This document shows positions 7,526 through 16,097 of a stretch of DNA of 33,692 bases, piece after piece. Each line of letters opens with the position of its first letter. Within the stretch, counting starts at the first letter, position 1. Source of the DNA: Oscillospiraceae bacterium (GTDB taxonomy: Bacteria > Bacillota > Clostridia > Oscillospirales > Ruminococcaceae); assembly GCA_016281125.1 (NCBI GenBank), contig JAEEIA010000054.1, positions 1 to 33,692 of the forward strand. Direction: 5' to 3'. Made by a program: the position numbers and the translations under genes. The notes beneath the pieces were generated by a model, which was not told where the DNA came from, searched no databases, and was given only the letters and a program-made list of their open reading frames with translations.

Positions 7526-7864
7526 ATGAAAAAGAAGTCTATTATCAGTGCAATTTTTGCAGCTTGCCTCGCAGTTTCTGCGCTTGGCTCCCTCAGTGCG
7601 AACGCAGCCTATCAGTGCTACAGCTCCAGAGTCCCCAGAAACGGCCGTACCGGTTATATCGGCACCGGCGTTACCTGGGGTACAAATCAGATTACGGTAA
7701 GCTCCGGCTTTATGAATACTTCTTCCGGCAAGGTTTATGCAACCGGCGGTGCATATCAGAAGAATACACCGTGGGTTGATGCATACGCTACGAGTGGCCA
7801 CGGTCAGTTTACCTTCCGCAATAATAACAATGGCAATGCGTATTTCTTCACTTTGAGTTATTAA
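7526..7864 (+). CDS. Small Sec-secreted protein, paralogue 2 (candidate bacteriocin-like)
   Basis: 112 residues, 54 bp after its paralogue with a nearly identical ribosome-site context (GAAAGGAATCATTATC). The signal peptide ends LSANA at residue 27; the mature protein has about 85 residues and one Cys. Conserved with paralogue 1 are SGFMNTSSGKVYATGG, QKNTPWVDAYATSG and GQFTF. The N-terminus and C-terminal tail differ, as expected for duplicated secreted peptides that diversify or act as a pair. No function can be assigned by sequence. It is followed by a stem-loop and then the ABC-transporter operon. Confidence 0.88.
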   Translation: MKKKSIISAIFAACLAVSALGSLSANAAYQCYSSRVPRNGRTGYIGTGVTWGTNQITVSSGFMNTSSGKVYATGGAYQKNTPWVDAYATSGHGQFTFRNNNNGNAYFFTLSY

Positions 7865-8002
7865 TCAGCAATCCAATGCGGTTTTGAAGCATTTTGGACT
7901 TTGAATCTGCATATTCGTATCCGCCCGGCTCAGTCTGATCTGTATTGATCCGTGATCTGAGCCGCTGCGGAGCGATGGAAAGCGATTGTTCCATACGGCC
8001 TC

Positions 8003-8055
8003 TTAAGGGGGATGCGTTGCTCCGACCCGGTGCCGGCTTCGCATCCGCTCCTTAG
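8003..8055 (+). terminator. Stem-loop between peptide genes and transporter genes (possible attenuating terminator)
   Basis: GGATGCG (8010-8016) pairs with CGCATCC (8040-8046), and the outer arms TAAGG (8004-8008) and CCTTA (8050-8054) extend the stem. GTTCTTCTTTTG follows. A second inverted repeat, CGGCTCAG / CTGAGCCG, lies at 7926-7933 and 7957-7964. Together they could partly terminate transcription, giving more peptide than transporter mRNA. Confidence 0.5.
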
Positions 8056-8093
8056 GGGGACGTTCTTCTTTTGACCAATGGAGGCAGTTTACT

Positions 8094-9185
8094 ATGAACC
8101 ATTATCTGAGAGCTTTGACTTCGGTTTTGCTGGTTGCGGCAGCCGGTATTTCTTTCACTGGATGCGGGCGCAGTGAAGCGCTTTTATATGAACCTGCAAC
8201 GGAAAGCAGCGTTTCGTCCGCAGTTTTGACGGAACCTGCTGAGAATACCGAGAATCTGTCAATGTTACATGCTGAAATTCAGAATATCATCGCAGATTAT
8301 CCCATGCTTGAAACACAGGATTTTCCCGGACTGGGTTTTTTCAACTTCACGGAAGGTGCAGATGCGAAGGAAAGTATCGACACTGAAAAGATTCCTGTTC
8401 ATGACGGATCTCTTGCACTGGATCTGAATTTCTATGTGTATTCCAATAAAGAGACGGATTACGGCCTTTCCGGTTCGTTTGTACTGTTCTGGAATGATCA
8501 GGTTTGTGATTTTGCCGTAGATGGTGTGCAGAGCAAAGACGGGTTCCTCAAAATGGATCTGCCGTATAATCAGGATGTCAAAGTTCCGTTCCTGGTTGAA
8601 AATCTGCCTGTGCAGAAGGGTCAGAATACTTTTTGCTTCTGCTTTTTCCCGTATTGTGCCGCAGAAGGGGAGTATCTGACTGCGCAGAGATTCATCGGAC
8701 ATTATGAATCTGCTGAAGCGCGTGACGGCCATGCGCTGAATGCAATTACCGCTGAAAATCAGCTTGATACTGCCTGCATTCAGGTTGTGACGGATCGTGA
8801 TGAAGCGAATACTGCTGATCTTGTGAACCGGGATGATTTAATCAGTTCTGAAAGCAGGGCTGTATCTACGCTGTTCCGGCTGCATAAGAATCCGACGGTT
8901 TATTTTAATATCCTGAACACACAGGAAGAGGAGCCGAGCAACCGTTCCGGTTTTATGATGCTGCTGAAAGACGGCGAATTGCAGCCTGTCTGGAACGGGC
9001 AGAAGTATGCATCTGTTTCGCTCACGGATCAAGAGCTCAGAAAACAGGTTGCTGTGAAGACGGATTACGCTGTCGGGGAACAGCATGATCTTCTGATGGT
9101 TTATTCGGAAATGCAGTGTGATCCGAATCCTTACGGAACGCCATTTATTTATTCCGACGGCTGTTCCTGCAAGATTGAAGAATGA
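8094..9185 (+). CDS. Secreted lipoprotein of peptide/ABC cluster 1, function unknown
   Basis: 363 residues. GGAGG lies 9 nt before the ATG. The N-terminus is a lipoprotein signal with lipobox FTGC at about residues 21-24, so the mature protein would be anchored outside the membrane. A Ser/Glu/Thr-rich linker follows, then a mixed beta-rich domain I do not recognise. Its stop overlaps the next start (ATGA), implying translational coupling. A surface lipoprotein coupled to an ABC transporter could bind the transported peptide or act as an immunity lipoprotein; this is inferred from position only. Confidence 0.85.
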   Translation: MNHYLRALTSVLLVAAAGISFTGCGRSEALLYEPATESSVSSAVLTEPAENTENLSMLHAEIQNIIADYPMLETQDFPGLGFFNFTEGADAKESIDTEKIPVHDGSLALDLNFYVYSNKETDYGLSGSFVLFWNDQVCDFAVDGVQSKDGFLKMDLPYNQDVKVPFLVENLPVQKGQNTFCFCFFPYCAAEGEYLTAQRFIGHYESAEARDGHALNAITAENQLDTACIQVVTDRDEANTADLVNRDDLISSESRAVSTLFRLHKNPTVYFNILNTQEEEPSNRSGFMMLLKDGELQPVWNGQKYASVSLTDQELRKQVAVKTDYAVGEQHDLLMVYSEMQCDPNPYGTPFIYSDGCSCKIEE

Positions 9186-10333
9186 GCATGAAACGCTATG
9201 CACTGCGCACCGTTCTTTTTTTGCTGCCGCTGATTCTTTTCGCGTTCTGTCTGCTCGCATCGTTCGGGACGTTTGCAGACCGTAAACTGCTGCCCGGACA
9301 AAATCAGTTCGGCGGCTTCGGACAGGTTTGCTGTACCGGCAACCCGCAGATGCATAATTATTACGATGATACGACGTTTTATTATCCAGCTGGTGCCGAA
9401 ACATGGGGCATCTTCGGCCAGACCATGTTTGCCTATGATCTCCGGACCGGCACATGCAGCAGTATCTGCAAACGGATTTCCTGTACGCATAAAACTGCTG
9501 ATTGCCCGCTGCATCCGCTGTATCAGGGTGAGCTTGCGCCCGGCAGCGGTTACTGGAATATGATTGACCACGCTTTCATTGCTCCGGTTGTGACAGAGAA
9601 GGAAATGCAGATCCGCTGTTGGGATCCGCTGACGGATTCCGCGAATACGATTGCTTCCGTTCCGCGGTATAATACGGTGCTTGACGGTCGCGATATCAGT
9701 ACGGAATACGAGAGCTTTTTTAATTCTGCTATGCGGATCAATGAGGATCTGATTCTGATCGGTTATAACAATGAAATGCATCTCTGCGATGCACAGTTTC
9801 ATGATGTATACCGTTTTTCCTCGCAGGATGTTATGTTTCCGCTGATTACGAAGGACAAGCTCTGTTGGATGGAAATGGGTGCGGCACTGCAATGCCTGGA
9901 TCTGAATACCGGTAAGATTGAAAGCAATATCACGCGCGGTTTGTTCGGCAAAAAAGGGACGGTTTCCGTCTGGGATTCAAAATGGCCATATGTTGCTTTT
10001 GCATACGGCGATGAAATCTATTTTCCGTATGAGGGTGCAGTATACGCATTTGATCCGGAACTGCGCCAGCCTCGGAAGATTACGGAGATTGATCCGCAGT
10101 CAGAGGAAAACCCGTATGCCTGCTTCGGCAATGGAAATCTGATGTATTATATGCTGCACGGAACGATTCACCGCATGAATCTGGATTCGGGTGCCGTAAC
10201 AGATCTGCCGGATATGCCGAAGGTACCGGCTGCCGCCGTGCGGGATCTGCTGCTGTATATTGTGCCGGAGCCGACTGGCAGTGCAGAAGATATTATTTGC
10301 TTTGATCAGAGCGGAAAGCCGGTGCATTCATGA
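9182..10333 (+). CDS. Membrane-anchored extracellular protein with Cys-rich motif (beta-propeller-like)
   Basis: 383 residues. One N-terminal membrane segment (residues about 8-27) puts the rest outside. Residues about 90-110 carry a C-x4-C-x6-C pattern (ICKRISCTHKTADCP) that I associate with secreted Clostridia proteins having WD/YVTN-like repeats, after a run resembling a propeller blade (TMFAYDLRTGTCSS). Later repeated segments (MHLCDAQFHDVYRFS, ALQCLDLNTGKIES, AVYAFDPELRQPRKI) look like further blades. ATGA overlaps at both ends tie it to the lipoprotein and the first permease. A role as extracellular sensor or accessory of the transporter is inferred. Confidence 0.82.
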   Translation: MSMKRYALRTVLFLLPLILFAFCLLASFGTFADRKLLPGQNQFGGFGQVCCTGNPQMHNYYDDTTFYYPAGAETWGIFGQTMFAYDLRTGTCSSICKRISCTHKTADCPLHPLYQGELAPGSGYWNMIDHAFIAPVVTEKEMQIRCWDPLTDSANTIASVPRYNTVLDGRDISTEYESFFNSAMRINEDLILIGYNNEMHLCDAQFHDVYRFSSQDVMFPLITKDKLCWMEMGAALQCLDLNTGKIESNITRGLFGKKGTVSVWDSKWPYVAFAYGDEIYFPYEGAVYAFDPELRQPRKITEIDPQSEENPYACFGNGNLMYYMLHGTIHRMNLDSGAVTDLPDMPKVPAAAVRDLLLYIVPEPTGSAEDIICFDQSGKPVHS

Positions 10334-11505
10334 TTTACGAAGTGAAAAAGCTGCTTTTTCGAAAAGAAGTCTGGATCGTTCTGGGACTGTCCGTACTTGC
10401 GATGTGCCTGTTGTGTATGCGGAACGCGGATGTTTCTTTCCGGCGTATCAGGATTGCGCACAGCAAAACGGCAGCTTATTATGATATGCCGCTGGATGAA
10501 GCGGAAGCTATGCTCAGCCGCGAGCTGAATCAGCTTGGACCCGATCCGGCTGCGGGATTGCCGTCAGAGGATCCGCTCCGTGGCGTGCTGAGCGGCATGA
10601 ATTGTGCTGCGCAGGCATACCGGTCGCATGAAAAGAAAATGCAGGCACTTATCCGGAAAATGTACGCGGATCTTGATCATGCAGCAACGGATTTTGAACG
10701 CCGGGATCTGACCCATGCAATCAGGCTGTATAACCGTAAAACGGATTATCATCTCTGTGATATTGAACAGCTTGATTTTGCGTTCCTTGCAGTGAATCAT
10801 GATGAAACGATGCAGTATCTGTTTCTGCTGATACTATGTACGCTTCTTGCGCCGCTGTTTGCGATGGAATCTGAAACCGGTATGTATCAGATTCTGTTTC
10901 CGTCCCGTAAGGGGAGGGGAGGGCTGTATCTCCGGAAAATCGGGGCGGGATTCTTATGTGCCGCCATGTTTGCCCTTTTATACACGTTTCTGATTGTAGG
11001 CATTGTCTGGTGTAAGGCTGGACTGAGTGTTCAGATGCTGTTCGCACCGATCCGCAGCGTGCCTTGCTATCAGTATTGTCCGTATCCGGTTTCGATTCTG
11101 ACATTTTTTCTGTTATCTGCCCTGATGCGGACACTGACCGGCTGCCTGATAGCGGCGCTGACAGCTTTTGCTTCCTGCTTTTTCCGCCGAACACCGGCTG
11201 TTTTCGGCGCAGCGGCCGGTGTAACGGCATCCCTTGTGCTGCTGTCTGCGTTTTTTGCGTATGTTCCGGACGGACAACTTGTGATGAAGCGTCTTGGTCT
11301 GCTGCGTCTGTCGGTTCCGGGGGAATATCTGATCAATTATGATACGGTCAATGTGTTCGGCTGGCCGGTCGCGCAGATCTGGCTTTCGGCAGCCTGTACC
11401 TGCTGTATCATTGCAGTGATTTCAGTTGCAGCATTTCTGATTTATACACGTCCGACTACAGATACCGGAAAGCAGGTGAAACAATGCTCAGTTTCAAAGA
11501 ACTGA
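10330..11505 (+). CDS. ABC transporter permease (ABC-2-like), cluster 1 first subunit
   Basis: 391 residues. A first membrane segment at about residues 15-31 is followed by an extracytoplasmic region of about 125 residues, then about five more segments in the C-terminal half: the ABC-2 permease layout. The motif GMYQILFPSRKGRGG matches GMEQILFPTRTGKTT in the permease encoded two genes later, so the two are probably paralogous halves of a heterodimer with the intervening ATPase. It starts in an ATGA overlap and its end overlaps the ATPase gene by 22 nt. The substrate is unknown; the secreted mini-proteins are the obvious candidates. Confidence 0.85.
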   Translation: MIYEVKKLLFRKEVWIVLGLSVLAMCLLCMRNADVSFRRIRIAHSKTAAYYDMPLDEAEAMLSRELNQLGPDPAAGLPSEDPLRGVLSGMNCAAQAYRSHEKKMQALIRKMYADLDHAATDFERRDLTHAIRLYNRKTDYHLCDIEQLDFAFLAVNHDETMQYLFLLILCTLLAPLFAMESETGMYQILFPSRKGRGGLYLRKIGAGFLCAAMFALLYTFLIVGIVWCKAGLSVQMLFAPIRSVPCYQYCPYPVSILTFFLLSALMRTLTGCLIAALTAFASCFFRRTPAVFGAAAGVTASLVLLSAFFAYVPDGQLVMKRLGLLRLSVPGEYLINYDTVNVFGWPVAQIWLSAACTCCIIAVISVAAFLIYTRPTTDTGKQVKQCSVSKN

Positions 11506-12350
11506 CGAAGCAATACGGCGATTTTTACGCGCTGGATCATTTTCAATCGGAGCTTGGAAGCGGAATCTATGCGCTGCTCGGGCCGAACGGTGCCGGAAAA
11601 AGTACGCTGATGAATATTCTTGTTGGTCTGACTGCACCGACATCCGGAGAGATCCGGTTCCACGGTCAGAACACAGAAAAGCTGGGTGAGGAATTCCGTG
11701 CGCGAATCGGATATATGCCGCAGTATCCTGGCTTTTATCCGGATTTTACCGCAATGGAGCTGATGCGCTATATGGCCGATATGAAGTGTATTCCGCGAAA
11801 GACCAGGGATCAGCGATGCCGGGAGCTGCTGGATGCAGTCAATCTGACGGAGCAGCGTGACCGGAAAATCAGGACCTTTTCCGGCGGTATGCGGCAAAGA
11901 CTTGGACTTGCGCAGGCGCTGCTCAATGATCCGGAAATTCTGGTGCTCGATGAGCCGACGGCCGGGCTGGATCCGAAGGAACGTGTACGCTTCCGTAATA
12001 TGGTGCGCAGACTGTCGGAGCAGATGACTGTTATTTTCTGCACGCATATTGTTTCGGATATTGAAACGATTGCCAAAGAGGTGATCCTGATTCATCACGG
12101 AAAGCTGATTCAGCAGGGGACAATTCCGGAGCTGGTTGCCGGGATGCAGGGCAAGGTCTGGGAGGTTGAGCCGGAACCAAATGAACTGGAAGCGCTGCTG
12201 GATCAGTATTCTCGTTCCAGTCTGGTCAGCCGCAATATGCAGACGGCAATCCGGATTGTGCATGATACGCAGCCGCATCCGAAGGCGCATCTCTGTGAGC
12301 CGGTTCTGGAGGATGTTTATCTGTACAGGTTTGGAGATGACACAGTATGA
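11484..12350 (+). CDS. ABC transporter ATP-binding protein, cluster 1
   Basis: 288 residues. Walker A GPNGAGKST at 33-41, canonical Q-loop (YMPQ, Q80), signature FSGGMRQRL at about 132, Walker B LVLDEP with D156/E157, and switch His H188. The C-terminal 70 residues extend beyond the core domain, as in many export ATPases. It energises the two flanking permeases and is joined to both by overlaps. Its ordinary Q-loop contrasts with the E-loop of the cluster 2 ATPase, so the two transporters belong to different subfamilies. Confidence 0.95.
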   Translation: MLSFKELTKQYGDFYALDHFQSELGSGIYALLGPNGAGKSTLMNILVGLTAPTSGEIRFHGQNTEKLGEEFRARIGYMPQYPGFYPDFTAMELMRYMADMKCIPRKTRDQRCRELLDAVNLTEQRDRKIRTFSGGMRQRLGLAQALLNDPEILVLDEPTAGLDPKERVRFRNMVRRLSEQMTVIFCTHIVSDIETIAKEVILIHHGKLIQQGTIPELVAGMQGKVWEVEPEPNELEALLDQYSRSSLVSRNMQTAIRIVHDTQPHPKAHLCEPVLEDVYLYRFGDDTV

Positions 12351-13390
12351 ACCGGCTTTCCGCATCCTATTGCTATGAATTGAAGAAGCTGCTGATTTAC
12401 CGGAAAGGATGGGCAGTGCTGCTCGGGGTTCTTCTGCTGCAAATCGGAATTGCATTGTTTGCGGTACCTTCCGGTTATGATGCATTTGACCGGAAGCTGT
12501 ATGCAGAGTATACGGAAATGTACGAAGGAACCTATTCTGCCGAAACAGAGCAGAAGATCCGGGCGGAGAAGGAAACAGCGGATTCTGTTCTGAATCAGAA
12601 TGATACTGTGGATTTCACCGCGGCAGAGGAATTTGAAAAACGCGCGGAACAGCAGATGCTTGCTTCTGTAAAAAGTGCCGCGCTCGGAGAGCTGCTGGCG
12701 AAATACGGCAGGCTTGCATCCTGTAAGGAGATGCAGCCGGTTCTCATCTATGACCTGGATCTGACGGTGTATATCAGAATGTTCGGGCTGAACTGGGCGT
12801 CGCTGCTCGGCATGCTGCTTTTGATTCCGATGCTGATGCTTGGAGATGCAGAATGCGGCATGGAGCAGATTCTGTTTCCGACCAGAACCGGAAAAACTAC
12901 GGTGATCCGTTCTAAACTGCTGGTTGCAGTGACAATCGGCATTGTATTGACTGCTGTTTGTTCATCTGTTCAGTGGATTCTGATGTATCTGCGCTGGAAT
13001 ATGGGCGAGCTGCATGTGCCGGTGCAGAGTGTCACTGGATTTGAGGCGTGCGGGATCCGCGGAAGCGTCCGAGGCTGCCTGTTTCTGTTCGGCGTGCTCC
13101 GGATTCTGGCGGCACCTGCCGCAGCGTTTCTGCTCTGTGCGCTTTCCTCGCTCATCCGGAAGGAACCGGCCGTGATTGCGTCGGCCGCAATTCTGATTGC
13201 AGTTACTGCCTGGATTGCGGGCAGACTGCCGGTGTTTTCGCCGTATTTTCTGGTCAGTGCGTTGTCCGGGGTCAGCGCCGCGAAGCAGTATGCGCTGCCA
13301 GATCTTCTGTTTCTGATCTTCTTTTTGCTCCTCAAAACGTCGATTTTCTGCTGTGCAGCCGAGCTTTCTGCTGCAAAACCGCATCGCTGA
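12347..13390 (+). CDS. ABC transporter permease (ABC-2-like), cluster 1 second subunit
   Basis: 347 residues with the topology of the first permease: one N-terminal membrane segment (about 22-40), an extracytoplasmic stretch of about 100 charged residues, then about five segments. It shares the GMEQILFPTRTGK motif after the second membrane segment. It starts in an ATGA overlap with the ATPase gene and ends the operon, 7 bp before a strong hairpin. A peptide export or self-protection role is inferred from the cluster. Confidence 0.85.
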   Translation: MNRLSASYCYELKKLLIYRKGWAVLLGVLLLQIGIALFAVPSGYDAFDRKLYAEYTEMYEGTYSAETEQKIRAEKETADSVLNQNDTVDFTAAEEFEKRAEQQMLASVKSAALGELLAKYGRLASCKEMQPVLIYDLDLTVYIRMFGLNWASLLGMLLLIPMLMLGDAECGMEQILFPTRTGKTTVIRSKLLVAVTIGIVLTAVCSSVQWILMYLRWNMGELHVPVQSVTGFEACGIRGSVRGCLFLFGVLRILAAPAAAFLLCALSSLIRKEPAVIASAAILIAVTAWIAGRLPVFSPYFLVSALSGVSAAKQYALPDLLFLIFFLLLKTSIFCCAAELSAAKPHR

Positions 13391-13396
13391 AAAATG

Positions 13397-13435
13397 GAAT
13401 CCCCCGCACCGATATGTGAACGGTGCGGGGGATTC
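13397..13435. terminator. Strong bidirectional terminator
   Basis: Perfect 15-bp arms (GAATCCCCCGCACCG at 13397-13411, complement at 13421-13435) with a 9-base loop, between convergent genes. On the minus strand it is followed by CATTTTTC; the plus-strand tail is weaker. The following 130 bp to 13569 hold no other gene. Confidence 0.85.
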
Positions 13436-13569
13436 TCTGTGAACAAAGGAATCATGGTATCATAGGGTTTTCGGGTTTGTTGGGATTATCTGGATTACTG
13501 AAATGATAATCCGGCGATTCTGCCCTGTGTTAGGGGTTCTGAACAGGGCAGGGGAGCGCGCAGGCGGAA

Positions 13570-15756
13570 TCAGACCAGCTTCTTGATCAGTGAAACGTCG
13601 GTGCTGTTGATGAGGCCGTCGAAGTTGATGTCTGCACGCTCTTTTCCGTCACTTTCCAGCGTCGCGTTGTTGTTGATGAACGCACTGAGTCTGGACAGGT
13701 CTGTGGTATCCACCTTGCCGTCCATGTTCACGTCGCCCATGGGGTTCGTCACGAAGCGTCTTGCAGCCACCAGGTCATAGCTGTCAACGGTTCCGTCAAT
13801 CTGAATATCCGCGGCATAATAGCTCTGCTCATCCAGTGAAACCTTGCCAAGCAGATAATTCTGGAGCTTTGTGACATCGGCGGAATTGATCTTGCCGTCA
13901 TTGTTCACGTCACCGACCATTCTGCTGCCAACATGGCTGCTGTCACGCATGATCTTGAGGTCAGCGGAGTTGAATTTGCCGTCCTTGTTGACATCGCTCA
14001 GAATCAGCTTCTTGGAGTCTGTCAGTTTCTTGGAATTGAGTACATGCTTCCGGAACACGGCTGCATCGCGGATATCGAACTGTCCGTCGCGGTTGACATC
14101 GCCGAGCGTGTACTTGCTTTCAGGAATTGCGCTCAGCGTGAACATTTCAGAAGGGATCCGAACCGATTGCTCCAAAGAATCCACGATATGATCATTTTTT
14201 TCGAGCTCGACGGTCTTCCTGTTGACCATAAAGAGACCCGGATAGGTGTACCAGCAGGTATCCACATAGAACCAGTCTGTGCCGACTTGGACAACATTGA
14301 AGCTGTGCGAACCGGATCTGACGCATTCTGCGTTGACGCCGGCAAGCTCTACAAGATACATGTATAATTCTGCGTAATCCAAGCAGACAATGCCCTTCGG
14401 CTCAAGCAGCTCTTCAATATAATTGACGGAACCGCCGTCAAAGTGGTCTTTGTAGTGGTGATTCTTTCCGACATAGTGATACAGCTTCCGGATGATTTCA
14501 TAGGTTTCCCTGACGGAATACCGGTTGGTCAGTCCTTTGCCTTTACATGAGAAACCAAGACTGCTCAGAATCTCAGTGCCTTTTGAAAGTGCCATTTGTT
14601 CACCCCATTTTGACATGGAGAGTGCACCCAGATTCCGGACGATGATGCCGTTGAAGGCGGAGCTTTTGTAATTGGAATATGTGACCTTCTGATTGAACAG
14701 ATAGACATTTTCAAAGCTGCTTTTCTCGGTGAAGGTGCCAAATGCATTATCATCAATGGTCTGAATGCTGTTCGGCAGTTTGATCGTCTGCGCCTTTCTG
14801 ACGAATCTGAGCGCGTTGTCCGCAATGTACTGCACGTTGAGATTTGTCATATCTGCTGTATTTGTTTCGCTGTCGATTGTTTTGTATTTCAGCAGAACAC
14901 GGCCCAGGATGACCGTGCCGTTGTTGTTATCGTTCTGCGTATTGAACCAGTCTGTGTTATAGAAACCGTTCATTTCTACGGACGTCAGAGAATAGCCGTC
15001 CTCGATTTTGGAAAGATTGCCGCAGCCTTCAAATGCCTGCGAACCGATAATCTGAATGCCGTTCAGATTCACGGAAGTCAGTTTTTTGTTGTTGTAAAAT
15101 GCTCTGGATCCGATCTTGTGAATATCCGGCTTGTTATTTGCAAGGTTCAGCACCCTGACATTCGCAGCCGTTCCGGTGTAGCGGATCAGCCATTCACCCA
15201 TGGTGACAGCGCCGTTTGCATTCGGCTTGTTGTAAAACGGTGTTCCTTCAAAGGCATAGGATCCGAGTGTCTGCAGCGCGGTGCCGGAATAGGAAACGCT
15301 TCTGAGATTCGGGCTGTTTTTGCAAAAGGATTCACCGATTTCCCGGACGTTTTTGCCGATGGAAACAGATTCGATTTTTGCGCCGGCAGCGAAATTGAAA
15401 CCGATCTTTTTGACGGAATCCGGGATCGAGATTGTGCGGATGTTCGCGTTCTGTGCGAAATTCTTTTCAATTTCGACAACGGCACAGCTTTTTCCGTTGA
15501 CAGTGACAGAAGAGGGGAGCGGGCAGGTTGCCTCGGTCAGGCTGACGATTCCGGTCAGCTTGACTGTATTTCCGCTTGCAAGCAGCGAATAAGAAAACGT
15601 GTTTCCGCCGTATTTCACCTGTCCTGCCGTGACCGTTTCCGCAGATGCTTCCATGGCAAGCATAGAAGCGCCGGGCATATTCGGAATGACAGCGGATGAG
15701 AATGTGAGAGAAACCGCAAATACGGAAATCAGTGCTCTTTTCAATGTTGCTTTCAT
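13570..15756 (-). CDS. Secreted BspA-type LRR / transglutaminase-like protein with three tandem dockerin modules
   Basis: 728 residues. GGAGG lies 9 nt before ATG 15756; a longer frame lacks a ribosome site. A Sec signal ends near residue 39. Residues about 95-375 are BspA/Treponema-type leucine-rich repeats (SIPDSVKKIG, AFEGCGNLSKIE, KLPNSIQTIDDNAFG). Residues about 410-505 are a transglutaminase-like papain fold with triad C458 (GIVCLDYAEL), H484 (SGSHSFNVVQ) and D499 (WFYVDTCW). The tail (about 552-728) carries six EF-hand-like Ca-binding loops (for example DVNRDGQFDIRD, DVNNDGKINSAD, DVNMDGKVDTTD), equal to three dockerin modules; the fourth loop (ADIQIDGTVDSYD) is the least regular. It probably binds cohesins or works as a Ca-stabilised extracellular protease or cross-linker. 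No cohesin lies nearby. Confidence 0.92.
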   Translation of the reverse strand: MKATLKRALISVFAVSLTFSSAVIPNMPGASMLAMEASAETVTAGQVKYGGNTFSYSLLASGNTVKLTGIVSLTEATCPLPSSVTVNGKSCAVVEIEKNFAQNANIRTISIPDSVKKIGFNFAAGAKIESVSIGKNVREIGESFCKNSPNLRSVSYSGTALQTLGSYAFEGTPFYNKPNANGAVTMGEWLIRYTGTAANVRVLNLANNKPDIHKIGSRAFYNNKKLTSVNLNGIQIIGSQAFEGCGNLSKIEDGYSLTSVEMNGFYNTDWFNTQNDNNNGTVILGRVLLKYKTIDSETNTADMTNLNVQYIADNALRFVRKAQTIKLPNSIQTIDDNAFGTFTEKSSFENVYLFNQKVTYSNYKSSAFNGIIVRNLGALSMSKWGEQMALSKGTEILSSLGFSCKGKGLTNRYSVRETYEIIRKLYHYVGKNHHYKDHFDGGSVNYIEELLEPKGIVCLDYAELYMYLVELAGVNAECVRSGSHSFNVVQVGTDWFYVDTCWYTYPGLFMVNRKTVELEKNDHIVDSLEQSVRIPSEMFTLSAIPESKYTLGDVNRDGQFDIRDAAVFRKHVLNSKKLTDSKKLILSDVNKDGKFNSADLKIMRDSSHVGSRMVGDVNNDGKINSADVTKLQNYLLGKVSLDEQSYYAADIQIDGTVDSYDLVAARRFVTNPMGDVNMDGKVDTTDLSRLSAFINNNATLESDGKERADINFDGLINSTDVSLIKKLV

Positions 15757-16013
15757 AGTATGAAACCTCCTGGCGTCATATAGATTTTCCTCAGACAGAC
15801 CTGTGCCTGCATGAGTACAGTTCAGATGGATGATTCGATTATGCATAATCAGTTTCAGGCGGGCAGTTTTGCCGCCCTTCTGCATGGGATACGGATCACC
15901 CCGGTGAATTGTTACGCGCATTGTGCAAGTTTGTGTGAACGCATAATTATAAACAACTATATTTGTGCAGATAGTACAAATTCAGGCGGGTAAATAATAT
16001 CCGAATGAGCGTA

Positions 16014-16043
16014 TTGACTTTGTCTGCCGGATTATGGTATACT
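16014..16043 (+). promoter_or_regulatory. Promoter of the LRR-peptidase gene in a 341-bp divergent gap
   Basis: TTGACT (16014-16019), 18-bp spacer and an extended -10 TGGTATACT (ending 16043). The divergent gap 15757-16097 otherwise holds a short inverted repeat near 15961-15980 (TTTGT...ACAAA) and no convincing minus-strand promoter. The transcription start would be near 16050, which fixes translation at 16098 rather than the longer frame. Confidence 0.75.
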
Positions 16044-16097
16044 ATATACATATTAAAAAGCCCTGTGGGGAAGAAAGACGAAAAGGGGTGCTTTTAC

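Noticed and set aside
7124-7864. Firm assignment of the mini-proteins to the lactococcin-972 family
   Set aside because: The resemblance is limited to the general layout and a few aromatic/Gly positions. It is kept only as a hypothesis.
11442-12485. 347-residue minus-strand frame
   Set aside because: It is antisense to the cluster 1 ABC ATPase; an artefact of codon composition.
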